The notes beneath the pieces were generated by a model. The model saw nothing but the letters and a program-made list of their open reading frames with translations, ran no database searches and was not told the origin of the DNA. Of a stretch of 64,000 nt of DNA, positions 46,178-57,400 are shown piece after piece. A program made the translations under genes and the position numbers. The stretch is from assembly GCF_032118995.1 (NCBI RefSeq), contig NC_092654.1, forward strand, positions 11,230,284-11,294,283. Reading direction: 5' to 3'. Numbering within the stretch: the first letter of the stretch is position 1; the number at the start of each line of letters is the position of its first letter. The DNA is from Asterias amurensis (Eukaryota; Echinodermata; Asteroidea; Forcipulatida; Asteriidae).

Positions 46178-48039
46178 CTGGATCTTGCAAAAATAAGTCT
46201 CCAAGTTATTTCATAGTGAGCTGTGCAGCGTGGTCCAGAAAATCCACCCAAAACAAAATAAAATCTCACTGTTCAGAATCCCCGCCTTCCGTCAATGCCC
46301 ACCCCAAAATGGCCGCTGCCGCCGCCCCGGCCCCCCCCCCCCCCCCACACCACACGACTAATAATATTCTTTTAACCCGGATGCGGAGTCAGAAACCCTG
46401 TCACATCAGTCAAATTATTAATTTAGGTTTAGACTAAGATTCGGAAATTGTTACCACCTCGCCCCACCAACAGGCATTGCATTGATTTTAATAGCACATT
46501 CATCAACGCACGTGTTACTGTGTGGTTTGTTCGAACTTTCCTCCCTCCCCGGGCCCCGTCCTGCGGGGGAGCATCGCGGGGGAGACGTACCCAGGGAAGC
46601 TAAACGAATGCACCCAATATAATGCGCATGATCGGGAGTTGTTCATTTTCTGAAATGGGTAGACGAAGATTATTTTTAGGAGGGATGTGCTCACTTGGGT
46701 GAGCCCCTGACAAGAGCAAAACGAACGACCACTCACCGCTCTCGTGGTGACGTCGTTTACATGGGTCCAGACCCCAAGTGACCCACTCCACAAGCAGGGC
46801 ACTGGATGGGGGCTGACATGACCGAGGTGAGCCCCTGGAATGACGTCAAAAATTATTCGAACGCAACGGGGCAGACCGGGGATGACCCAGGGAAGCTTAA
46901 TGTAATGGGCGAGATTGCACAACTTAAAGAACCCTTGGCTTCGGTTTCAGGCTCCGTTCTCGCGTCTAATGCCCTGCTTGTGCACTGCAGTGTGCACGTC
47001 ACCAAAGCAAAACAACCTGGGCAAGCCTGAGCCGAATCTGGAGCCGAGGCAGTGGTTTCGAAAAGGGCTTTACACATGATGCACACACATCCACTGACAG
47101 TGTGACAGCGGAAACATGGCGTGTTTACATCTTACTGCAGGGCGAAACCGGACAATTGTTTACATTTTTTCAACTGTTCCGTTATTTTTTCTCTCTCTTT
47201 TCTCTGGATGTATATATGTGGTAACCCTGCTTGTTAGGTAAGAAAACATTTTAGTGTAATTTGAGCTAATTTAGGCCGGATAAACTGGTGGCGACGTGCG
47301 GAAAACTTGCTTAAGTTTCTTAACAAGTTTATAGTTAGGACAGTAATTTTTAGGCATGAGTGTCATTGTTTTAATGAAATCACTGACGAAGGCAGGCAAC
47401 TTCACATTACTACAGTGCGCACAATTGTTTAAATTGGCTTCCATTAAGTAGCATTTGGATTTCAAAACTATTGCAAGTGTCTCAACCCACAAAAAGGGGG
47501 ATGATGGAGACTGATCAGTGTCAAATCCTACCTCCATGGTCAAATAAACCACACTTACTCTGCTAGCCTATGGTGAGCCAAAGGGGAAAGAACTAATAAC
47601 ATAAATAAAACAATAATTTGTATGTTAAAAAAGAACATTACAGAATTGGTTTTGCTAACACAAAATGTTGCTGGCAGTGTAAGCACTCTATGTAATCCAC
47701 AATATAAATAAACTGAAAAACCTGTTGAAGTTTGAGATTGATCGGCCATCTGGGTCACGAAAGAATAGTGAAAAAAAGATTACAAATTTTGCATTGCATC
47801 GATGCCAAAACAAAAATTAATAAAATGCTCACTGAGCGATAAAAGCGAAATTAGATAACTTATTTCTCATCAAATATGAAATTTCAGACATAAATATTTC
47901 AAGGGATGTCTTCTACTATCATCATCATTAGACCATGTAAGTTTTATGTAAATCTGTGATCTTCATGGTTTTTGTTTCTTACCAATTCTGTAACATTCCT
48001 TTAATATACAGGCCCATAACCAGGTTTGTGTTTTCTTTG

Positions 48040-48180
48040 TGGTATGGGGGGGGGGGGGGGGTGGGGGTGATTTATTTATTTTCATTTTTTTTCGGGGGGG
48101 GGTGTTTTTTCTTTTATTAGGGGGTGTTGTTTTTTAGGGGGAAATTGTATTATTTTTTTTTGTGGGTGTTGTTTAAAGGG
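48040..48180 (+). repeat. G/T-rich low-complexity tract
   Basis: A run of 16 G at 48046-48061, then GGGGG, G8 and T-runs to about 48180. Other G-runs on the same strand: 40172-40184, 41401-41433 and 44258-44270. Confidence 0.8.
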
Positions 48181-49329
48181 GCACTGCAACTCACCGATTA
48201 CGTAGTTTGGTGGTGTAGATCATTGGTAAAATTGGTTTAGATGGTTGCTGTACAAAAAAAATCATCAAAATATCACATTATTGGCGAAAAATGCCGTCAA
48301 AGGTCTGCATGTAGTCCCCCTAGCTAGGCTTTTCCAGCCAATTCAACTGTCAAATCTACATTGTACATGACATTGAAGCGCACTGTTGTAAGTACACGGG
48401 TGCTTTGTTTATATCAACGTTTGGCTATGAAGCAGCATAATGCTCCAGTCTACCCATTTGTTATACCTCGATAACAGATTGTGAAGTTTGATTGGTCGAG
48501 AACCGCATGTACGTTTGTACCATGGCTGCACAGCGGGGTGGGTAACCTGAGTGACGTTAAACGATGTACATCAACTTGATTGTTCCCACCGTTGGACGAT
48601 TTTCAGCGCTTAGTACGAAACAGTCGCGGGTTCAAGAGAACAGTGAAGAATGGTTTCTTATTTGAACAATGTTCATCTGCTATTAATTAAACGATGCATA
48701 CTTTGTCGTTAAAATGTTTGAAGATGACAACAAAACTTTGAGAAAAGGAATAATTTTGTTACCAAGGTATAATGAAAAGACGTTGGACCGGACCACGTTG
48801 CAAACTGACCCCATCTTTAGTTGTTTTGCTGCGTCCAGCAGCAATACACCTGGTCGACTTTTTTTTTCTTTCTCAAAATGTACAAACTGACGACTAGGAC
48901 TTGCATGTACTTGCGCGTACGTGTGTTCAATGTTCGATCGAGGCAAAGTCTGCCTGGATTGACGTCACAAAAGGGGTAGGCGGAGTCACCCCCTAACAGC
49001 TTTATCTATTTTTTAAACATATAAATAGTTTACAAACAATTACTAAAAAAATTATTTTATTGTTCATAAACATAATATACTCTAATGTATGAAGAAAAGA
49101 AAAATCTATTTTCAGGTGACTTTCAATTTTAAACTTTGTGGCTGGTGCCCGACTGAATATTTTGTTAGTAAAGAGATTTTTTATGCAGTATTTTCTGCTA
49201 AACATATGTACCATGGGCCCCTGTGTTTCTTCAACGATTTTAAAAGCATCTTGAGTTCGGGGGAACGAAGGGGATCATGTGGGATTCGAAAGCGTTCCTT
49301 GTTGGACTGATGAAAGCTTCTTGAGAGGC

Positions 49330-49900
49330 TGTACTTGAAAGCATGAAGGATTGTAAGTGTATCTTGGAATGTATATGTCGCTGGGTATCTTTAAATGTAA
49401 TTTGAAGGAACAGAACCATATCTTGGAACGTAAGCGTAGCTTGACTAATTGAAAAATACTTTTTGATAGAATGAAAGCATAGCTTGAAAAAACATATTAT
49501 AAGCGTATCTTTGAACGCAAGCGTATAAAGAATAAGTTGCGTATCTTGGAATGTAAGCGTGGCTTGACTCAGTATTGAAGGTGTACTTTTGGAAAGAATG
49601 AAAGCATAGCTTTACATACATACATACATATAGGGCATTTATATAGCGTCACTACGTCAAGAACGGAAAAATGTATAAGCGTATCTTTGAACGTAAGCGT
49701 AGCTCCGTATCTTGGAACATAAGCATAGCTGCCTATCTTGGAATGTAAGCGTATCTTGATTCGGGATTGAAAGCGTACCTTAGTGAATTTAGGTGTAAGA
49801 ATTATAGAATTTGGGTGTAACTTGAAGGTATACGTAAGTGTATCTTGGAATGTAAGCGTAGCTGGGTATCTATTTGGAACATGAGTCTTTGTAACTAAGC
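49330..49900 (+). repeat. irregular short repeats (TATCTTGGAA-GTAAGCGTA)
   Basis: Words such as GTATCTTGGAATGTAAGCGT recur at irregular 20-60-bp intervals. The partner block at 52230-52640 has the same pattern. Reverse-strand open frames here simply translate the repeat. Confidence 0.7.
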
Positions 49901-50453
49901 GTAATTCTCATAGGAACTTGCAACTCTTGATTGCTGGACAGTCAAGGTGCGACTATCGCTATTCAACTCACTCGATTAATCGAACTGCTATGACTAAAAC
50001 TACAAAAGTAGTCGCGACCTGCTTGTTTTGGGGTTCCACTTTTGTCACTCACGACTATTCAGGACAACATAATATACAAAACGCAACCAGACATCACTGA
50101 CACATTCCTTCAATCATTCCAGCACAAGTTTTACTTCATTGCGCCTGTGGCAAACAGTAAGTCGCGATGCATCTTGGGCAATGGTAGTTAAAGTTTCGCG
50201 ACTTTAGTATCAAAGTCGTAGCTATTTGAAACGCGACTAGTTGAGTACAAATTTCCACTAGTTGCCCACTGAGTCATTACTTAAAAAATATCAAAGTAAA
50301 CATTTCATTCAAATAGTTCAAAAATTGTATTTTGTTTTTACAAAATTAAACTTTGAGGAAATTTTGTTTTATCATTATTTTTGTAAGCAACCTTTTAGGC
50401 CTATTTAAGAGATGTTAAATTTGGGTCGGGGATAAAGAATATTACATTTTGGT

Positions 50454-50640
50454 TTTTACCGATACACCGATGTGTGTTAGCACTGTATACTCAGTACTTT
50501 CTCAAGTCCTGTGAAAAAAATCACAGGCTTGTTACTTGAGTGGGATTCAAACTCACGACCCTTGCAATTCTTGAGTGTTTTACCAACTAGACTACCGAGA
50601 TTGCCCAGTAGCTAAAGGCAGTTCAAATCCAATGATTTGG
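50454..50640 (-). mobile_element. tRNA-derived SINE, reverse
   Basis: Reverse complement of the element at 27529: GTCTAGTTGGTAAAACACTC and GTCGTGAGTTTGAATCCCAC as A- and B-box, then the shared tail. Confidence 0.72.
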
Positions 50641-50726
50641 CAGCGGGTACCGCAACGATATAAGAGATGTTAATTTTGCATCGGGGATAAAGAATATAAA
50701 TTTTGGTTTTTACCCATTCATCGATT

Positions 50727-50863
50727 AGGGAATAACAGTGCAAGGACCCGTTCTTCACTGCGTGGTAATGACCGGATTGGTGGCTGGCGCTGTTAACAGA
50801 CCGAGCCACCAACCAAGGTCATTGCCATGCAGTGAAGACCGGGTCCGAACACTGTTATTCCCA
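50727..50863. mobile_element. foldback element, ~60-bp arms
   Basis: GGGAATAACAGTG and CACTGTTATTCCC at the ends; arms continue with CTTCACTGC.TGG.AATGACC / GGTCATTGCCATGCAGTGAAG and end at GGTGGCT / AGCCACC. Nearly the whole element is one hairpin. Confidence 0.85.
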
Positions 50864-51916
50864 TTAATAAATACCTTTTTTTAGCAGATTAAACAGCTAA
50901 AATTGTCAACATTTTGTGACTTTTTTCTTGGCGGTACTTCCAGACATGTTCAGGCGCTATATTTGGGCTTTCGACGGTTCCAATCTCTTTAGTGCGCTTA
51001 TCACATATCTGATCTTTGAGACCAGTGACTCTTTTAAATAATGGTCTGTTCAGCGCCTTCACTGGGGTCAAAGGAGGCAAATGATTGGACGATAGCTGTT
51101 CTTTGTGCATTAAAACGTGTGCATGAGCTCAGCGTCCATGTAGCATGTTGCTGTAACTGCGCGCACTCAAAATTGATACATTTTCAGCGCGCATACGCGC
51201 AAGTGCGCGAAGTTGCAATGAAACTAACATGGGTATAAATAAGCATGCAATTCAGTGCAAGGCACAAGTTTTACACAATGTATGCTGATTTAGGGGCCAC
51301 TTAATCGCTATTTTCCGAAGACGGTCTTTATACCAACCATTAATACACCCCCACGTGACGGGGTTTTGACCAATAAGAGAATTGAAACCGTCCAAGGTAT
51401 ATTAATTTGTGTTATAACACTGTATACAGTACTCAGTAGGCCTACTTTCCTGAGTCACAGTCATATTTTGCAGCTCAAATAGCCTAATTTGGTCGAAGGT
51501 CAAAAAAATGCAGTCAAAGGTCAGCATGTATGTTTTTCCAGCCAATGCAACTGTCAAATCTACATTACATTGTTGGGCACTGTTGTAATAAGTAGACAGG
51601 TGCTTTGTTTACATTAACGTTTTACTTGCAGCATAAGAATCCAGTCTACACATATAATGTATAATAAGCAACCGACATAATACACGCATCAGGCAAATCC
51701 TTCTCGGACATACATCCAAAGATTGCCCGAAGAACACAAAGAAACTAACCCAAATATGATTGGACCAGTTAAGAACAAGTTAATATTTAAGCGTTTTTAT
51801 ATGTCCGAACTTGAACGACATACCACTGGCACTAACTAGGCCTATAGGGCCTACCGCATTGCCATGACACAGTTTGGAATGCGATTGTGTCATGACATGT
51901 TTATGCTCCCGGCGCG

Positions 51917-52115
51917 CAGGGCCCAAATTCATTAAGCCTGTTAGCACAAACATTTTCTCAGCACAGAATAGTATGGGTTGTATCAGAAATTGGTTACCAG
52001 CCCAAATTACTTAAATTTTAAACTTTGTGGCTGGTGCTCAGCTAAATATTTTGTTAGTAAAGACGTTTTTAAGCAATATTTTCTGCTTTTAAAACATATG
52101 AACTGGGCCCCTGTG
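51917..52115. mobile_element. family E element
   Basis: GGGCCCAAATTCATTAAG at the left, AACTGGGCCC at the right. Its right half is duplicated at 49130-49222 as part of the local duplication. Confidence 0.6.
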
Positions 52116-53039
52116 TTTCTTGAAAGAATTTAAATGCATCTTGGTTTAGTAGGAAGGAAGATTATCTTGAGGGATTCGAAAGTGTTCCTTGTTAAACTGA
52201 TGAAAGCTTCTTGAGAGGTTGTACTTGAAAGCATGAAGGATTGTAAGCGTATCTTGGAATGTAATTTGAAGGAACAGAACCATATCTGGGAACGTTAGCG
52301 TAGTAAGCTGCGTATCTTGGAACGTAAGTGTAGCCTGACTCAGTATTGAAAGGATACCTTTGGTAGAATGAAAGCGTAGCTTGAAAAAACTCATAAGGGT
52401 ATCTTTTAACGTATGCGTAGCTGCGTATCTTGGAACGTAAGCATAGCTGTGTATCTTGGAATGTATAAATTAAACAAATCTTGATTCGGGATTGAAAGCG
52501 TACTTTAGTGATTAGAATTTTGGTGTAACTTGAAGGTATACGTAAGCATATCTTCTCTTGGAATGTAAGAGTAGCTGGGTATCTATTTGGAACATAAGCA
52601 TATGAGTTTTTGTAACTAAGCGTAGTTCTTATAGGAACTTGCAACCTTTGATTGCTGGACAGTCGAGACGCGACTATCGCTATTCAACTCACTTGATTAA
52701 TCGAGCTGCCACGACTAAAACTACAAAAGTAGTCGCGACCTGCTTGGTTCCACTTTGGTCACTCACGACTTTTCAAGACAACATAATTTACAAAAAAACA
52801 TCCAGACATCACTTCAATCATTCCGGCACGAGTTATTTCATTGCACCTGTGGCAAACAGTATGTCGCGATGCATCTTGGGCAATGGTAGTTAAAGTTTCG
52901 CTACTATAGTATCTAAGTGGCAGCTATTTGAAACGCTACTAGTCTAGTACAGAATACCACTAGTTGCCCACTTAGTCAATACCTCAAAAATCTCAAAGTA
53001 AACATTTCATTCAAATAATTCACAAATATTATTTAGTTT

Positions 53040-53225
53040 TTGGTTTTTATCCATACAACGATATGTGTAAGCACTTATACTCAGTACTTTCCCGAGTCCT
53101 GTGAAAAAATATCACAGGCATGTTATTTGGGTTGGATTCAAACCCACGACCCTACTCTAGAGCAGTGTCTGACCAACTTGACTGCCGAGGTTGCCCGGTC
53201 TCTAGCTAGAGGCAGTTCAAATCCT
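53040..53225 (-). mobile_element. tRNA-derived SINE, reverse
   Basis: Reverse-strand B-box GTCGTGGGTTTGAATCCAAC and A-box CAGTCAAGTTGGTCAGAC; tail with ATCACAGG and GTATAAGTGCTTACAC. Confidence 0.72.
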
Positions 53226-53295
53226 ATGTTTTGGCATAGGGTACCGCAACGATATAAGAGATGTTTAATTTGCATTGGGGGTAAAGATGATAAAC

Positions 53296-53440
53296 TTTGG
53301 TTTTTACCCATACACCGATGTGTGTTAGCACTGTATACCCAGTACTTCCTCAAGTCCTGTGAAAAACTATCACAGGCATGTTACTGGGGTGGGATTCGAA
53401 CCCACGACCCTTGCAATTCTACAGCAGTGTCTCACTAACT
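53296..53440 (-). mobile_element. tRNA-derived SINE, reverse (truncated head)
   Basis: GTCGTGGGTTCGAATCCCAC is an intact B-box on the minus strand. The A-box side stops at TAAAGTTAGTGAGACACTGC. Confidence 0.68.
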
Positions 53441-53528
53441 TTATAACCTTATAAAAAATTCTTAAGCACCTGTCCTTTTTACTAGGGGCTCCGGTTTTGA
53501 ATTCATTTTTTTTCCATAAACAATTGTG

Positions 53529-54180
53529 ATGGCGCCAGACCGAAAGATCCCCACCTTTGAGGGCCGAGAAGACTCCCCAGGAGAGTCCATTCCAGTGGGG
53601 GAGATGTGGCGCCAATGACAAATGCATTGAAGAAGTATAACGTGAAAGAAGAGCAGAAAGGTCAGTTCCTTCTTGATTACTTGCGTGCAGGCCCGAAGAT
53701 CGAAGTAAGGTTCCTCCTCTCTGGTGGGAAAAGGGCCCAGGATTGTTTGGAGTATCTTCAGTCCTAATACGGAGAACCACCTACGAGTGGGGTATTACAG
53801 CGCCAGTTCTTGCCATCCGCCAACGCCAAGGTGAGTCAATCCGCCAGTATGCTATTGACTTAGAGAGACTCTTTCATCGATTGCAAAAAAAGGATCCAGG
53901 CCTGTACAAAACCCCTGACACAATCATTAAGGAACAATAGGTGGATGGGATCGAGACAGAGGGACTGCGTCACTCAAGTGAAGAGGGATGAATGCGAACA
54001 TGCTCATCATCAAATGACACCTCGAAGTGCATCTGCTCTGCATGTTCAAGAAAATTCAAGGACAGAGTCATTTGCTTGGAGGAGCAGATGAAGAAAATTA
54101 TTGACAAACTAGATGCCATCACGAGTCATGCCAATATCTCCTTCCCCAGCAGTGGTCCCATGTGTTGTGTAACGCATGTA
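53529..54180 (+). pseudogene. decayed retrotransposon Gag-like fragment
   Basis: A broken frame starts near an ATG at 53529. It reads a PTFEGRE-type opening, a GQFLLDYL helix, then, after a stop and frame change, QRQGESIRQYAIDLERLFHR, typical of LTR-retrotransposon (Gypsy-like) Gag. A last piece (about 53992-54160) has a CxxC-type motif (CICSACSRKF) and a coiled-coil-like helix. Stops and frameshifts break it in several places; protease, polymerase and LTRs are not seen. It cannot make a full protein. Confidence 0.5.
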
Positions 54181-54415
54181 AAAGAACCCAGTGTACTTAT
54201 CGAAAAGAGAAGGGGTTCGCCCCGGTGTTCCTGGCTGTGGCTGCTTAATGCGCCGTAGCACCTTGTAAACCCTTATAAGGTGCTAACTAATTGGGTCTCA
54301 AAAATTCATCACTGCAATAACCTATCTTTCTGAAAGTTTGTATATACTCAGCGCTTTGAGTACCTTGTTTGGTAGATACGTGCGCTATATAAGACTTCGA
54401 TATTATTATTCAGGT
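54155..54415 (+). mobile_element. SINE/LINE 3' end with (ATT)n tail
   Basis: GGGGTTCGCCCCGGTGTTCC, then GCACCTTGTAAACCCTTATA, GCGCTTTGAGTACC and TGCGCTATATAAG before GATATTATTATT. This is the usual end of LINE-tailed short elements. Confidence 0.55.
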
Positions 54416-57400
54416 TGGCTGTTTAATGAATGACTTGGACGTTGACTGGACCATCTAACGGAGTTGCTGGGATCGACCTGTCGCTGTTTCTGGATGCCTT
54501 ACTCTCAACTTCAACAGGTAGATATTTTTTGTATAAATAAATTATTCTATAATATTAATGACCTACAAAAGCTCTATTAAATTCATAATGTTCATGTTTT
54601 CAGTTTTTGGTATGTGTTATTCAGGTTGGCTGTTTGAAGACTGACTGGGACATTGACTGAACCATCTAACAGAGTTGCTGGGATCGACCTGTCGCTGTTT
54701 CTGTATGCCTTACTCTCTACTTCAACAGGTAGATATTTTTTGTATAAATAAATTAGTCTGTAACATTTACAATCTGTCAAAGCTCTATTTAATTTTGAAT
54801 CTTCCTGCTTCTAGTTTTTGGTATGTGTTATTCAGGTTGGCTGTTTAATGAATGACTTGGACAATAACTGAACCATCTAACGGAGTTGCTGGGATCGACC
54901 TGTCGCTGTATCTGGATGCCTTACTCTCTACTTCAACAGGTATATATTTTTTGTGTAAATAAATTAGTCTATAACATTTACAATCTTCAAAAGCTCTATT
55001 TAATTCAAAGTCTCCTACTTTTAGTTTTTGGTATGTGTTATTCAGGTTGGCTGTTTGATGACTGAGAGGGATGTTGACTGAACCATCTAACGGAGTTGCT
55101 GGGATCGACCTGTCGCTGTTTCTGGATGCCTTACTTTCTACTTCAACAGGTAGATATTTTTTGTTTAAATAAATTAGTCTATATCATTTACAATCTTCAA
55201 AAGCTCTATTTAATTCAAAGTCTTCCTGCTTTTAGTTTTTGGTATGTGTTATTCAGATTACTGTTTGATGACTGACTGGGACGTTGACTGAACCATCTAG
55301 CGAAGTTGCTGGGATCGACCTGTCGCTGTATCTGGATGCCTTACTCTCTACTTTAACAGGTACATTTTTTTTGTATCAATAAATAAGTCTATAACATTTA
55401 CAATCTGTCAAAGCTCTATTTAATTCTGAATTTTCCTGCTTTAAGTTTTTGGTATGTGTTATTCAGGATGGCTGTTTAATGAATGACTGGGACAATGACT
55501 GAACCATCTAACAGAGTTGCTGGGAACGACCTGTCGCTGTATCTGGATGCCTTACTCTCTACTTCAACACGTAGATTTTTTTGTGTAAATAAATTAGTCT
55601 ATAACATTTATAATCTACAAAAGCCCTATTTAATTCACAATCTTCATTCTATTAGTTTTTGGCATGTGTTATTCAGGTTGGCTGTTTGAAGACTGACTGG
55701 GACGTTGACTGAACCATCTAACGGAGTTGCTGGGATCGACCTGTCGCTGTATCTGGATGCCTCACTCTCTACTTCAACAGGTAGATAGTTTTTGTATAAA
55801 TAAATTAGTCTATAACATTTACAATCTGTCAAAGCTCTATTTAATTCTGAATCTTCCTGCTTTTAGTTTTTGGTATGTGTTATTCAGGTTGGCTGTTTAA
55901 TGACTGACTGGGACATTGACTGAACCATCTAACGAAGTTACTGGGATCGACCTGTCGCTGTATCTGGATGCCTTACTCTCTACTTCAACAGTTAGATATT
56001 TTTTGTATCAATAAATTAGTCTATAACATTTACAATCTTCAAAAGCTTTATTTAATTCAAAGTCTTCCTACTTTTAGTTTTTGGTATGTGTTATTCAGAT
56101 TACTGTTTGATGACTGACTGGGACGTTGACTGAACTATCTAACGGAGTTGCTGGGATCGACCTGTCGCTGTTTCTGGATGCCTTACTTTCTACTTTAATG
56201 GGAAAATATATTTTGTATAAATAAATTAGTCTATAACATTTACAATCTTCAAAAGCTCTATTTAATTCAAAGTCTTCCTGCTTTTAGTTTTTGGTATGTG
56301 TTATTCAGATTACTGTTTGATGACTGACTGGGACATTGACTGAACCATCTAACGAAGTTACTGGGATCAACCTGTCGCTGTATCTGGATACCTTACTCTC
56401 TACTTTAACAGGTATATATTTTTTGTATAATTAAATGAGTCTATAACATTTACAATCTGTCTGAGCTCTTTTTAATTCTGAATCTTCCTGCTTTTAGTTT
56501 TTGGTATGTGTTATTCAGGTTCGCTGTTTAATGAATGACTGGGACAATGACTGAACCATCTAACGGAGTTGCTGGGATCGACCTGTCGCTGTTACTGGAT
56601 GGCTTACTCTCTACTTCAACAGTTAGATATTTTTTGTATAAATAAATTAGTCTATAACATTTACAATCTTCAAAAGCTCTATTTAATTCAAAATCTTCCT
56701 ACTTTTAGTTTTTGGTATGTGTTATTCAGATTACTGTTTGATGACTGATTGGGACGTTGACTGAACTATCTAACGGAGTTGCTGGGATCGACCTGTCGCT
56801 GTTTCTGGATGCTTTACTCTCTACTTCAACAGTTAGATATTTTTTGTATAAATAAATTAGTCTATAACATTAACAATCTTCAAAAGCTCTGTTTAATTCA
56901 AAGTCTTCCTACTTTTAGTTTTTGGTATGTGTGTTATTCAGGTTGGCTGTTTGATGAATGACTGGGACAATGACTGAACTATCTAACGGAGTTGCTGGGA
57001 TCGACCTGTCGCTGTTTCTGGATGCTTTACTCTCTACTTCAACAGTTAGATATTTTTTGTATAAATAAATTAGTCTATAACAGTTACAATCTTCAAAAGC
57101 TCTAATTAATTCAAAGTCTTCCTACTTTTAGTTTTTGGTATGTGTTATTCAGGTTGGCTGTTTGATGAGTGAGAGGGACGTTGACTGGACCATCTAGCGG
57201 AGTTGCTGGGATCGACCTGTCGCTGTTTCTGGATGCCTTACTTTCTACTTCAACAGGTAGATATTTTTTGTATGAATAAATTAGTCTATAACATTTACAA
57301 TCTTCAAAAGCTCTATTTAATTCAAAGTTTTCCTGCTTTTAGTTTTTGGTATGTGTTATTCAGATTACTGTTTTATGACTGACTGGGACGTTGACTGAAC

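Larger units (their letters stand above)
42040..48180. other. intergenic, repeat-rich
   Basis: Includes the STRAP 3' UTR (end not placed). It carries a SINE, family A, C and D elements, an ~195-bp tandem duplication, a C-tract at 46331-46346 and a decayed A-like piece near 47700-47790. Between 47100 and 48040 nothing convincing is seen. Confidence 0.6.
48290..53300 (+). repeat. diverged local direct duplication (two ~2-kb blocks)
   Basis: Block 1 (about 48290-50640) and block 2 (about 51500-53230) share, in the same order: AACTGTCAAATCTACATT; CTTTGTGGCTGGTGC; GAACAGAACCATATCT; TTGCAAC...GATTGCTGGACAGTC; GTAGTCGCGACCTGCTTG; TCGCGATGCATCTTGGGCAA; and a reversed tRNA-SINE. The offset shrinks from about 3.2 to 2.7 kb because of indels. 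No coding capacity is apparent. Confidence 0.78.

Noticed and set aside
46515..47086. Overlapping frames on both strands at 46.5-47.1 kb
   Set aside because: They overlap a family C end and GC-rich intergenic sequence; no protein family resemblance.
52192..52644. 150-codon reverse frame with Tyr/Pro repeats (YVPRYA)
   Set aside because: It is the translation of the irregular TATCTTGGAA-type repeats; the same pattern in the sister block is interrupted.
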